From Streptomyces akebiae (lineage in GTDB: Bacteria > Actinomycetota > Actinomycetes > Streptomycetales > Streptomycetaceae): a DNA stretch of 64,000 bases. Below the pieces are notes generated by a model that searched no databases, was not told the origin of the DNA, and worked only from the letters and a program-made list of their open reading frames with translations. Position 1 is the first letter of the stretch. Every line of letters begins with the position of its first letter. The position numbers and the translations under genes are program-made. The stretch lies in the NCBI RefSeq assembly GCF_019599145.1, contig NZ_CP080647.1:3162001-3226000 (forward strand), given 5' to 3'. Shown piece after piece: positions 23,695-31,564 of this stretch.

Positions 23695-25277
23695 CCAGCC
23701 CGACCCCCGGCACCGGCCAGGCCCAGAGCTGCGCCGAATGCGGAACCCGCGGGGAGCCCGGCCAGTCCTTCTGCGACGCCTGCGGCGCGGTACTCGGCTG
23801 GTCCGGCACCCCGGCCCGGTCCGCCACGGGCGCCGCCAGGAGCGAGTCCGCCGACCGCGCGCACACCTCCGGCACCCCGAGCGACACCTCGGCCGGGTCG
23901 GACGCCGGACGCGCGACGAGCCAGGCCCAGGCCGACGGCGCACGCACGGCGGACGCGACCCCGGACCGCCCGGCGCCCGCCCCCGCAGCCGCGACCGCAG
24001 CCGCGACCGCGACCGCGACCGGACACCCGAGCCCCGAAGCCTCGCCCTCCTCCTCGGCCGCCGCCCCGGCCCCGACGAACGCCGAGCGTGACGCCGCCGG
24101 CAACGAGCCGGGTTGGGACGCCTCCTCCCTCCCGGGCGCCGGGACCGGTACGGCCCGCACGGCACACGACACAACCCAGGCGGGAGCGACCCCGGCGACC
24201 GTCCTCGCCTCCGAGGCCCAGACCCGACCCCAGCCCCAGGCACAAGCCCCGGCACAGGCCCAGCCTTCAGCACCCCACCCCCACCCCGGCGACGAGGACC
24301 CCACCACCCCCCTCCCGACCCACCCCTCCCCCGCACCCCCCACCTCACCGGCCCCGACACCGCCCCCCTCCCCCTCCCCCTCCGCCGCAGACCGGGCCAG
24401 GTCCCTCCTGGTCCCGGTGGCCGACCCCGAGCACCGCGCGCCCGCGGAGCCGGCCGTCGCCCCCGTACTGCCGGGCCGCCCCGATGTGCAGCGCCCCCAG
24501 GTCCGCGCCCCGCAGCCGGAGTTCGGCGCCGAGGGCGGCGTACCCTGCCCGTGGTGCGGGACCCCCACCCGGCCGGACCGGCACTTCTGCGCACGCTGCG
24601 CGATGCCGATGGCCGGCCGTACCGAGGCACCGGCCCGGCTGCCGTGGTGGCGCCGGGTGCTGACCGGCCGCAACACGGAGACCCCGTGGGCGGGTGACCG
24701 GCCCCGGCTGCGCCGCGGCTTCGGCCAGATCCTCAGCTGGCTGGTCGGTGCCCTCGTCCTGACCCTGATCGTCACCCTCGCCTTCCAGGCCGACGACGCC
24801 TACCAGGCGACCCGCGACCACTTCGCCAAGCGCGCGTCGGTGGTCCCGGACAGCTTCAAGGCGTCCCGTTCGTTCCCCGGCCACAAGCCGCAGCTGGCCT
24901 TCGACACGTACAGCAACACGTGGTGGGGCCCGGGTGTCACCCAGTCCGGCGAGGGCGAGTGGATCGAGGCCCGCTTCGAGGAGCCGACGCGTCTGCTCGA
25001 CGTGGTCATCACCCCGGGTGTCTCCAAGAACGCGGACCAGCGCGCGGAGTCGGCCCGCCCGCACCGCATCGAGGCGAAGATCACCGCCCCCGACGGCTCC
25101 GTCTCCACCAAGACCCTCACCCTCGACCAGAGCGCCGGCGGCCAGCGCCGCAAGTTCCGGGTCGGCGCGGCGGAGACCGTCCGGTTCACCCTGCTCTCCG
25201 CCTACGGCGCCGACGCCAAGAAGCAGGTCGCGATAGCCGAGATCGAGTTCTTCGGCCGCTCCAACGGCGGTAGCTGA
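23691..25277 (+). CDS. cisA: CisA-type CIS membrane protein: two zinc ribbons, one TM helix, outer beta-sandwich
   Basis: A 528-residue protein. A zinc ribbon lies at Cys14/17/28/31 (CAEC...CDAC). A long Ala/Pro/Thr-rich disordered region is followed by a second ribbon near 285-312 (CPWC...CARC). One transmembrane helix spans about 344-366 (ILSWLVGALVLTLIVTLAF). The C-terminal ~150 residues are discoidin-like (FDTYSNTWWGPG, GEWIEARFEEPTRLLDVVIT, VRFTLLSAYGA, IAEIEFFG). With N-in topology, the zinc ribbons and linker face the cytosolic particle and the beta-sandwich faces outward. CisA of Streptomyces is reported to link cytoplasmic CIS particles to the membrane under stress, and domain order and location match. 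It is translationally coupled to the baseplate gene. Confidence 0.85.
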   Translation: MTSPTPGTGQAQSCAECGTRGEPGQSFCDACGAVLGWSGTPARSATGAARSESADRAHTSGTPSDTSAGSDAGRATSQAQADGARTADATPDRPAPAPAAATAAATATATGHPSPEASPSSSAAAPAPTNAERDAAGNEPGWDASSLPGAGTGTARTAHDTTQAGATPATVLASEAQTRPQPQAQAPAQAQPSAPHPHPGDEDPTTPLPTHPSPAPPTSPAPTPPPSPSPSAADRARSLLVPVADPEHRAPAEPAVAPVLPGRPDVQRPQVRAPQPEFGAEGGVPCPWCGTPTRPDRHFCARCAMPMAGRTEAPARLPWWRRVLTGRNTETPWAGDRPRLRRGFGQILSWLVGALVLTLIVTLAFQADDAYQATRDHFAKRASVVPDSFKASRSFPGHKPQLAFDTYSNTWWGPGVTQSGEGEWIEARFEEPTRLLDVVITPGVSKNADQRAESARPHRIEAKITAPDGSVSTKTLTLDQSAGGQRRKFRVGAAETVRFTLLSAYGADAKKQVAIAEIEFFGRSNGGS

Positions 25278-25453
25278 AAAACGGCTCACCCATCTCGCCG
25301 TCCGCCCCCCTCACGTGACGACCGCCAGGGCCCCTCCTAAGGTGGGCACTTCGAACGTGAGAGGGGCGGGCGGTGGGCATGGAAGCGGAACCAGCCGGTG
25401 GGTGGCCTTCCCTCGCAGCGTAGAGACCGTGACTGCAGGGGAAGTGGGGAGTC

Positions 25454-25546
25454 ATGGCAGGCAAGAGACGGAAGTTCGATGCGGAGTTCCGTACGGGGGC
25501 TGTGCGGATTGCGACTCGCGAAGAACGGCCGGTCGTTCGGCGACAC
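25454..25546 (+). pseudogene. Remnant of an IS3-family transposase orfA N-terminus
   Basis: MAGKRRKFDAEFRTGAVRIA matches the start of IS3-type orfA proteins (…KFdaEFRagAVriv…). A frameshift or deletion then breaks the reading, and no orfB follows. The rest of the gap up to 25962 holds a 14-bp inverted repeat and no gene that I can support. Confidence 0.7.
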
Positions 25547-25610
25547 CCTTCACGCCGCGCTGGGCGGCGGTGGGCGACTTGGTCAGGCAGACAGTGGAGG
25601 ACTGGCGGCA

Positions 25611-25673
25611 CAACGAAGCTCCGGACGGGCAGGGCGACTTGGGAAGGTCACCCCGTCAACCGGAGCTTCGTTG
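25611..25673. repeat. 14-bp perfect inverted repeat, 35-bp spacer
   Basis: CAACGAAGCTCCGG at 25611-25624 and its exact reverse complement at 25660-25673 enclose 35 bases. It lies just downstream of the orfA remnant. It may be a remnant of IS ends brought together by deletion, a small palindromic element or a long-looped terminator. No target duplication is evident. Confidence 0.65.
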
Positions 25674-25962
25674 CGTCCGTGACGGACTTCCCCGGATCGT
25701 CACACCTCGGCGGCCTGCGCGTCTCCATGACCCTCAGGACTCTGAATCAGCCCTGCCCACTCGACCCGCCGGGATGATGAATGTGAATCATGTCAGCTGG
25801 GCTTAGAGCTCATAACACGGCCAGTGTTTCCTGAGGTGCCGTGGAATTCTGTTCGCCGTTCCATGTCGCGACAGGTCGTCAGCCGCGATTCACAGTCGAG
25901 CACTTCGGTCTCGCCCGACCAGCGCACCTCAACAAGACTGCGTGATGAGCTCTACACAACAC

Positions 25963-26184
25963 TTATCCCTGGGCGGAAGCGTCGTTTATGAACCAGCCCT
26001 CAGGGGAATTACCCCAGCTCTTCTGGCACTCCCACCGCGCCGCGTCGGCCCGCTGGCTCAGCGCCGCATCACACTCAGCCTTGGTGCTGTAGTAGGTCGC
26101 GGCTTGAGCGGAACCAGCGGTCACGAGGCCGGCGCCGACGGCCACCGCGACACCTGCGGCGAAAAGCGCGAGCTTATTGCGCAT
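25963..26184 (-). CDS. Small secreted two-cysteine peptide
   Basis: A 73-residue precursor. The signal peptide MRNKLALFAAGVAVAVGAGL continues to a SAQA cleavage site near residue 28. The mature part is about 45 residues (ATYYSTKAECDAALSQRADA, RWECQKSWGN ...) and has two cysteines. AAGGGGAA lies upstream of the ATG. An earlier in-frame start would add 15 residues with no ribosome-binding site. The gene and its upstream region are AT-richer than their neighbours and lie between two transposase remnants, which suggests acquisition by transfer. I do not recognise the family. A secreted inhibitor-like or signalling peptide is possible, but nothing in the sequence shows it. Confidence 0.7.
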   Translation of the reverse strand: MRNKLALFAAGVAVAVGAGLVTAGSAQAATYYSTKAECDAALSQRADAARWECQKSWGNSPEGWFINDASAQG

Positions 26185-26456
26185 TGGATTTTCCCCTTTT
26201 GCAAACACTTGACTAATCCGTAGAGGCATTTCTGATGCAACGGAAACCTATTCGAATATTCCGTCGCATTTAGACTACATGGCGTTTAGTGAGCGCCGAA
26301 CATCGATCTTGTGAAGATTCCGCGAATTGCCGAGTCCGTCGGACATCTGCAGCGGTTGGTCTTGCTCCGGTGTCCAGATGGGCAAGCGGCTGCGCGCAAG
26401 CGGTCACCCTGCCCCCCGACTCGAAGGGAGACTCCATTTCATGAAAGAATCGAATC

Positions 26457-26905
26457 TTGGCACGATTTTCCCGTCGCCCGCTTGAGCTCCGCCGTCGCGC
26501 GGTGCGCATGGTCGCCGAGGTGCGCGACGACTACCCGAACGAGACGGCCGCCCTGCAGGCGGTCGCCGACAAGCTCGGCATCGGCTCCCGCGAGACACCG
26601 CGGAACTGGCTGAAGCAGCACGAGATCGACGCGGGGACGCGTCCGGGGACGACGACGAAGGAGTCCGGAGCACGACTGCAAGATCGCCCCTTCCACCTCC
26701 TACGCCCGCAAGAAGCGCCTGGTAACTCCCTCCGCCCGTTCCGTGCGCGATGAGGAACTCAAAGAGCGGCATCCAGGAGGTCTACACGTCCAACCACCGT
26801 GTCCACGAGGCCCGGAAGATCTGGCGCGAGCTGAACCGCCAGGGACATGCGGTGACCCACTGCACCGTCGAGCACTGGCCACTGGAGATCGTCCAGCCAT
26901 GGAAC
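26457..26905 (+). pseudogene. Decayed IS3-family element: orfA joined to internal orfB by deletion, frameshifted
   Basis: The first part reads MARFSRRPLELRRRAVRMVA, then ALQAVADKLGIGSRETPRNW and DAGTRPGTTTKES, clearly orfA of an IS3-type transposase. Near 26670 the sequence jumps to an orfB segment in another frame (DCKIAPSTSYARKKR ... PSARSVRDEELKE). One more shift restores IQEVYTSNHRVHEARKIWRE and LNRQGHAVTHCTVEH. The DDE catalytic core is missing. At least one deletion and two frameshifts are needed, so the element is dead. Confidence 0.8.
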
Positions 26906-26937
26906 TCCTGGCTGACGACTGGGCTGGATGACGAAAA

Positions 26938-26970
26938 GGCGCCCTTCCGTCCTACGCGACGGTGGGCGCC
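26938..26970 (-). terminator. Intrinsic terminator of the EF-hand gene
   Basis: GGCGCCC (26938-26944) pairs with GGGCGCC (26964-26970), and CCGTC/GACGG pairs inside. On the bottom strand the hairpin is followed by TTTTCGTC. It lies 14 bases past the EF-hand stop. Confidence 0.75.
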
Positions 26971-26984
26971 CCTTCGTGCTCGGC

Positions 26985-27197
26985 TCACTTGTTCAGGTGG
27001 CCCCAGAACTCGTCGAACGACAGGAGCTTGTCGCCGTTGAGGTCGCGGGTGCGGATGATGACCTCCGCCACGGACTCGGTGACGTTCCAGTCGCCTTCCT
27101 GGGCCAGGGCGGTCTTGAACTCGGCGGCGGTGATGAACCCGTCGCCGTCCGCGTCGATCCGCTGGAACTCCTTGCGCGCTGCCTCGATGTCGGCCAC
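26985..27197 (-). CDS. Small EF-hand calcium-binding protein
   Basis: A 70-residue protein with two EF-hand loops. Loop 1 is DADGDGFITAAEF and loop 2 is DLNGDKLLSFDEF, with calcium ligands at the usual 1, 3, 5 and 12 places (Asp, Asp/Asn, Asp, Glu). Flanking helices are short and there is no signal peptide or membrane segment, so it should be a cytosolic calcium sensor or buffer. Small two-loop EF-hand proteins are common in Streptomyces. It stands alone, ends in a good terminator, and is convergent with the dead transposase. Confidence 0.88.
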   Translation of the reverse strand: MADIEAARKEFQRIDADGDGFITAAEFKTALAQEGDWNVTESVAEVIIRTRDLNGDKLLSFDEFWGHLNK

Positions 27198-27268
27198 CGA
27201 TCCGCCCCTTCTTGGTGCCCTGCCTCTTCGAGGCAGTCCTGCTGACAGTCCTACTGACGCAGGTCAGA

Positions 27269-28183
27269 TTAACCGGCCGCCCGAGCGCGGAGTGCGGCGA
27301 CCACCCACGCGAACTCCTCGGTGTGCGCCGACAGCGGGTCCACGCCCCGTACCAGCGCGGCCAGCTCCCGGAACCGGGCCAGCTCGACGTGGGCCGCCGA
27401 CGTGACGCGTTCCAGCACGGCGGCCCGGTCGGCGTCACCGAGCAGCCCGGCCAGTACCTCCTCGGCGGCAGGCGAGACCGGGTCGACGCCGGCCCGCAGC
27501 GCCTCCCCCGCCGACTGCACCAAGCGGCTCATGAACCACAGGGAGGTGCCCGACGGCGCGTCCGGCCCCCGGTCCGCCGCATTGAACTCGACGGTCTCCC
27601 GCATCCGCGCCCGGAACCCCGGGTCCTGGAGCATCTCGGCCAGCTCCACCCAGGCGTCCACCTGCTCGGGCGTGGGGTCCTCCGGCAGATCCGCGAGGCT
27701 GAACCTGAGCCGCGTCCGGATGTCGGGGTCGGCGGTGTCGAGTCCGCCGAAGGTCTCCTCCATGAAGTCGTCCATGATCCGCCCTCGTTCGGCGGCGGAC
27801 AGCCGGGCCAGTCTGTTCATCAGTGTCATCTCCTCCGCGGTCGAGCCGCGTCGCGCCACGGTCGACAACACCGCCCGGGTCACCCTCAGCGCGCGGATCT
27901 GCGCGTCCAGCGCGGCCACGTGCGTGGCCGCGACCTCCGCGACGGTCGTCTCGCCCGCGAGCACCTGCCGTACGTGGTCCAGGCCGAGGCCCAGTTCCCG
28001 CAGGGTGCGGACGAGTTCGAGCCGGGCCACGGACTCGGCGTCGTAGAGCCGGTAGCCGCCCGCGCTGCGGGTGACCGGGTGCAGGACGCCCTCGTCGGAC
28101 CAGTAGCGGATCGTGCGGACGGACAGACCGGAGCCGCGGGCGAGTTGCCCGATGGTGAAAAGGCCGGTGCCGTTCTCGATCAT
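27269..28183 (-). CDS. MerR-family transcriptional regulator
   Basis: A 304-residue regulator. The N-terminal winged helix is clear (LFTIGQLARGSGLSVRTIRY, then GYRLYDAESVARLELVRTLR). A coiled-coil dimerisation helix runs to about residue 115. The C-terminal ~180 residues are a mostly helical effector-type domain that I cannot assign to a ligand. The ATG at 28183 gives the usual MerR N-terminus. It is divergent from a GNAT acetyltransferase, with a 52-bp gap that holds a MerR-type promoter with a 19-bp spacer, so autoregulation and control of the neighbour are likely. Confidence 0.88.
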   Translation of the reverse strand: MIENGTGLFTIGQLARGSGLSVRTIRYWSDEGVLHPVTRSAGGYRLYDAESVARLELVRTLRELGLGLDHVRQVLAGETTVAEVAATHVAALDAQIRALRVTRAVLSTVARRGSTAEEMTLMNRLARLSAAERGRIMDDFMEETFGGLDTADPDIRTRLRFSLADLPEDPTPEQVDAWVELAEMLQDPGFRARMRETVEFNAADRGPDAPSGTSLWFMSRLVQSAGEALRAGVDPVSPAAEEVLAGLLGDADRAAVLERVTSAAHVELARFRELAALVRGVDPLSAHTEEFAWVVAALRARAAG

Positions 28184-28190
28184 GTCTGCG

Positions 28191-28221
28191 AGTGTGGGCC
28201 TTCCAGTGGGTGGAGACTCAA
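28191..28221 (-). promoter_or_regulatory. MerR-type promoter with 19-bp spacer and TCCA-TGGA dyad
   Basis: On the bottom strand a TTGAGT -35 (28216-28221) and a CACACT -10 (28191-28196) are 19 bases apart. In the spacer, TCCAGTGGGTGGA (28202-28214, top strand) is a dyad centred as in known MerR operators. The long spacer is the hallmark of promoters that MerR proteins untwist. The -10 match is weak. Confidence 0.6.
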
Positions 28222-28235
28222 GGAGTACGGCGGCC

Positions 28236-28868
28236 ATGGAGAGCTTGCAGGACATGGTGAACGCGGCGGCCGTGGGGGTCTTCCCTCCGGCGGACGGCGG
28301 TACGACCGTCGTCGCCCAGCACTCTCCCCGGGACGCGGGTGTCCTGTGTTTCACGGCGCACTCCGTCGTCTTCACGGACGAGGATCCGGAGTGGGTGCGC
28401 GAGCTCCTGGCGTCGATGGAGTGCGACGCGCTGTCCGCGAGCATGAACCCCCGGTTCCTGGCGGTCCTCATGGAACGGACGGGCCGTACGACCGAGACCA
28501 TCGACGCGATGCTGGTCGCCTCGCCCCTGGCGGGCGAACCGCCGCTCCCGCTGCGGGAGATCACGGACGCCGGCCACCCCCGCGTCGCGTACGCGCGGCG
28601 GCGCCGTGACGACGTACGGGTCTGGACGGCGGAGGGCGGCGTCCTGACGACGGGCCGGGGGATCGCCGGGCGGCTGGAGGTCTCGGTCGAGGTGGAGGAG
28701 GGCGTACGGCAGCGGGGGCTGGGCCGGGCGCTGGTGCGTGCCGCGCGCCATCTCGTCGCCGAGCCGCTGTGGGCGCAGATCGCGCCGGGGAACGCCCGCA
28801 GCGTGCGGGCGTTCCAGTCGGCGGGCTATCGGCCGGTTGGCTCGGAGATCCTGCTCATCGCCCGATAG
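28236..28868 (+). CDS. GNAT-family N-acetyltransferase
   Basis: A 210-residue protein. The C-terminal part carries the GNAT acetyl-CoA-binding pattern VEEGVRQRGLGRALVRAARH (R-x-x-G-x-G/A), followed by WAQIAPGNARSVRAFQSAGY with the usual beta5-alpha4 element. The N-terminal ~100 residues are not standard GNAT and include MNPRFLAVLMERTG. The substrate is unknown. An AAGGAG lies upstream of the ATG. It is divergent from the MerR regulator and may be its target. Confidence 0.85.
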   Translation: MESLQDMVNAAAVGVFPPADGGTTVVAQHSPRDAGVLCFTAHSVVFTDEDPEWVRELLASMECDALSASMNPRFLAVLMERTGRTTETIDAMLVASPLAGEPPLPLREITDAGHPRVAYARRRRDDVRVWTAEGGVLTTGRGIAGRLEVSVEVEEGVRQRGLGRALVRAARHLVAEPLWAQIAPGNARSVRAFQSAGYRPVGSEILLIAR

Positions 28869-28923
28869 CCGCGAGGGGGCGGGTGGGGCGGTCGGGCATG
28901 CCGGGCGCCGTGGGGCGACGGCG

Positions 28924-29565
28924 TCAGTGCCAGGGCTCGTAGTGCGGGTTGCTCTCGCACTCGCTCATCTTCTCCGTCTTGGTCTTCTTGTCGACCGGGC
29001 AGACGCCGATGATGAACTCCGTCCTGATGCCGCCGGGGAAGGCGACCTCGACCTGGTCGGCCCACCTGTGCTGGTCACCGATGGTCTTGTTGACGTCGAC
29101 GCCGCCGGGAGCGTCGATGTAGTAGTTGTAGCCGGACTTGTACCAGGTCTTGTACAGGTCGTGGTCGTAGGTCGTGGAGACGTATGGCGAGGGCTGGTTG
29201 ACCAGGACGTAACTCTCGATGTCGTACTGCCCGTCGATGACGTCCTTGGGGTGGAAGCCCTGCTCGAAGACGACGGCCGGGCCCCGGCTGTCACTGCGGT
29301 AGAGGGTGCCGCAGCTCTTGCGCCAGACCGGCTCGGGGGTGATGCGGTCGACGTCCACGCGGCGGTCGGCGGCGGCGTGCACCGGGTCCTCGAACCGGGG
29401 GCAGGTGGGGGCGGCGGCCCCCACGAAGGCGGTGGCGGCCTTGGCGGACGTCGAGGCGGGGGATTGTGCCGGTGCGGTCGCGGCGGAGGTCGCGAGGACG
29501 GCGGAGAGGGACAGGACGACGGCGGCGGCCCGGCGCCGCGCACGAGTGGTGATCATGTCGAGCAC
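28924..29565 (-). CDS. Secreted pierisin-type ADP-ribosyltransferase (Scabin/ScARP-like)
   Basis: A 213-residue protein with an N-terminal signal peptide (RRRAAAVVLSLSAVLATSAA). The catalytic triad of R-S-E ADP-ribosyltransferases is present: Arg90 in GTLYRSDSRGP, the STT motif at 130-132 in SPYVSTTYD, and QxE at Gln171/Glu173 in WADQVEVAF. The spacings (40, 41 and 2 residues) equal those I recall for Scabin (R77, S117, Q158, E160). Family members modify guanine bases or nucleosides using NAD+, so the likely product acts on nucleic acid outside the cell. GTG 29565 and ATG 29556 are both possible starts. S. coelicolor SCO5461 (ScARP) is the probable orthologue. Confidence 0.88.
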   Translation of the reverse strand: MLDMITTRARRRAAAVVLSLSAVLATSAATAPAQSPASTSAKAATAFVGAAAPTCPRFEDPVHAAADRRVDVDRITPEPVWRKSCGTLYRSDSRGPAVVFEQGFHPKDVIDGQYDIESYVLVNQPSPYVSTTYDHDLYKTWYKSGYNYYIDAPGGVDVNKTIGDQHRWADQVEVAFPGGIRTEFIIGVCPVDKKTKTEKMSECESNPHYEPWH

Positions 29566-29639
29566 GATCTCGGCTGTGCGGCGCCGGGCCGGGGACCCTC
29601 ACTCGTTGGGAGGCGTGTCAGCCCGCCCGGTTGTCATGT

Positions 29640-29688
29640 GTCACCGGAAGATGCCGCCCCACGTCGCGGGTCGTCACCGGAAGATGCC
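29640..29688. repeat. 16-bp direct repeat at the 3' end of the beta-propeller gene
   Basis: GTCACCGGAAGATGCC occurs at 29640-29655 and again at 29673-29688. The second copy contains the stop codon and last codons of the leftward gene. It looks like a small duplication of the gene end, on a smaller scale than that at 4795-5330. Confidence 0.7.
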
Positions 29689-30900
29689 CGTGTGGCCGAG
29701 GGAGTAGCGGCCGGGCTGCGGGTAGACCGCGAGGCCGTGCGGGCCGCTGCCGACGGGGACGCGGGCGAGCTGCTCCCCGGTGCGGGTGTCGATGGCGTAC
29801 ACCTCGGAGTCGTAGCGGCCGGAGAGCCACAGGACCTTGCCGTCGGCGGAGACGCCGCCCATGTCGGGGCTGCCGCCGTCGGGCAGGTGCCATTTCTTGG
29901 TCAGTTTGTCCTTGGTGAAGTCGAAGACCGACACCGTTCCCTCGCCGCGGTTGGAGACGTACATCTCGCGGGAGTCGCGGCCGACGTAGAGGCCGTGGGT
30001 GCCCTTGCCGGTGGGCAGCAGTTTCGGTTCGTCGAACTTGTCGCCGTCCAGGACCCACATGCCGTCGGCCATCATGTCGGCGATGTAGAACCGCCTGCCG
30101 TCCGGTGAGATCTTCACGTCCTGCGGCATGGCCCCCTCGAACGGCAGCTTCTGCTGCCCGATCACCTTCATCTTCGCGGTGTCGACCTTGAGCAGTTCGC
30201 CGCTGAACTCGCAGGAGACGATGAAGTACGTGCCGTCGAGGGAGAAGTCGGCGTGGTTGACGCCGTAGCACGTGACCGGCTCGGTCCTGATCCGCTTCAT
30301 GGTGTGCGGGTCACGGAAGACGAGTTCACGGTCGAGGGAGGCCATGACGACGGCGTACTTGCCGTTGGGGGTGAAGTACAGGTTGTACGGGTCGTGCACC
30401 TCGACCGGCTTGCCCGCCTTGCCCGTCCTCGGGTCGATGGGGGTGAGGGTGTGGCCCCGGTTGTTGTTGACCCACAGCGTCTTCAGGTCCCAGGACGGTA
30501 CGACGTGCTGGGGCTGGCGGCCCACCGGGATCGTCTCGATGATCTCGTACGTCTCGGGGTCGATGACGGAGACCGTGTCGGACTCGCTGTTGGGCACGTA
30601 CACCCGGGACGGGAAGTCCTTGACCACTGGGGAGAGCCGGTTCGGGCGGTCGGCGGCGTAGACGTCGTGGGGGTCCAGCACGGGCGGCATGCCGTGCAGT
30701 CCCCGGACCGCCGTCCGCTGCTTCTTCTTGCGCTCGGCGGCTTCGGCTTCGGCGGCGGCCCGGTCGGCCCGGACGCGCTGCTCCTGCTCGGTGGGCCCGG
30801 TCGCGGAGCCGCACGCGGCCACGGCGGCGAGGACGGCGGCCGCGAGAAGGGCGCGCCGCGCGAGGGTGCGCTGCTTGAGGGGGGTGCGGGGCGTGGTCAC
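29674..30900 (-). CDS. Lipoprotein with YVTN-type beta-propeller
   Basis: A 408-residue protein. The lipobox VAAC near residue 30 follows a hydrophobic stretch (ALLAAAVLAAVAAC), so the protein should be lipid-anchored outside. A short charged coiled region (EQEQRVRADRAAAEAEAAER) links to a propeller with YVTN-like blades: SRVYVPNSESDTVSVIDPET, KTLWVNNNRGHTLTPIDP, REMYVSNRGEGTVSVFDF and VGSGPHGLAVYPQPG. Such proteins serve as surface adhesion or binding modules, and the ligand is unknown. GTG 30900 has AAAGG upstream. Confidence 0.85.
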   Translation of the reverse strand: MTTPRTPLKQRTLARRALLAAAVLAAVAACGSATGPTEQEQRVRADRAAAEAEAAERKKKQRTAVRGLHGMPPVLDPHDVYAADRPNRLSPVVKDFPSRVYVPNSESDTVSVIDPETYEIIETIPVGRQPQHVVPSWDLKTLWVNNNRGHTLTPIDPRTGKAGKPVEVHDPYNLYFTPNGKYAVVMASLDRELVFRDPHTMKRIRTEPVTCYGVNHADFSLDGTYFIVSCEFSGELLKVDTAKMKVIGQQKLPFEGAMPQDVKISPDGRRFYIADMMADGMWVLDGDKFDEPKLLPTGKGTHGLYVGRDSREMYVSNRGEGTVSVFDFTKDKLTKKWHLPDGGSPDMGGVSADGKVLWLSGRYDSEVYAIDTRTGEQLARVPVGSGPHGLAVYPQPGRYSLGHTGIFR

Positions 30901-30973
30901 GCGACCTTTATAGGGAGGTTCCCCACGAATGTCGGCGATTCGTCCGATCGACGGAGGTGCGCGCGGCGAGGGG

Positions 30974-31477
30974 CTACCGGTCCGCGACCCTCATCTCGAA
31001 CCAGGTCGTCTTGCCTCGCGGCAGCAGGTCCACGCCCCACCGGTCCGAGAGTTTGTCCACCAGGAACAGGCCCCGTCCGCTGATGTCCATCTCCTGGACC
31101 GGCATCAGGCAGGGCAGCCCCCGTGAGGGGTCGCGGACCTCGACGCGGATCCAGCCGGGCCGGCGGCGCATGCGGAGTCCGAAGACGCGGGCGCCGGTGT
31201 GCCGTACGGCGTTGCCCACGAGTTCGGAGACGAGTAAGACGGCGTCCTCGGTCATCTTCGGCGACAGTCGCCACTGGCGCAGGACGACGACCTGGGCGAG
31301 CCGCCGCGCGGTGGCCGCGGACTCGGGGCGGGACGGGAGCGGAACCTCTGCCTCGGTGGGGTTGCCGAACAACTCCAGTGCTTTCTGCGCCCGTTCGTCC
31401 TCGATCGCAGGTGACCAACGCGCCGCGGTCGCACTCCCGTGCCGCCGCGGCTGTTCGATACCCTCCAGCCCCGCCAT
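30974..31477 (-). CDS. Anti-sigma-factor-type ATP-binding protein (HATPase_c_2)
   Basis: A 167-residue protein of the RsbW/SpoIIAB-like single-domain ATPase group common in Streptomyces. The N-box is seen in AVLLVSELVGNAVRHTGARV, the G1 box in EVRDPSRGLPCL and the G2 box in DISGRGLFLVDKLSDRWGVD. It is likely a serine kinase that regulates an anti-sigma-factor antagonist or another partner, but no sigma-factor gene is adjacent. ATG 31477 fits the family N-terminus. The ribosome-binding site (GGGG) is close and weak. Confidence 0.85.
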   Translation of the reverse strand: MAGLEGIEQPRRHGSATAARWSPAIEDERAQKALELFGNPTEAEVPLPSRPESAATARRLAQVVVLRQWRLSPKMTEDAVLLVSELVGNAVRHTGARVFGLRMRRRPGWIRVEVRDPSRGLPCLMPVQEMDISGRGLFLVDKLSDRWGVDLLPRGKTTWFEMRVADR

Positions 31478-31529
31478 GCCCCCATCATGGCCGTCCCGAG
31501 CCCCCTGCGGGGCCGTTCCGCAGGAATAC

Positions 31530-31564
31530 AACCCCCGGAACCAACCATTCCGGGGGTTTCTTTT
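31530..31564 (+). terminator. Strong rightward terminator-like hairpin with no rightward gene before it
   Basis: ACCCCCGGAA (31531-31540) pairs perfectly with TTCCGGGGGT (31548-31557) around 7 bases, and TTCTTTT follows on the top strand. An A-T pair extends the stem to 11 bp. The nearest genes on both sides run leftward. It could end an antisense or short RNA that starts near 31480, or be a folded leader of the ATPase mRNA. Confidence 0.6.

Noticed and set aside
28924..29565. The ADP-ribosyltransferase as CIS cargo
   Set aside because: It has a secretion signal peptide, no DUF4157 or VQR motif, and lies beyond the IS scar, so ordinary secretion is the better explanation.
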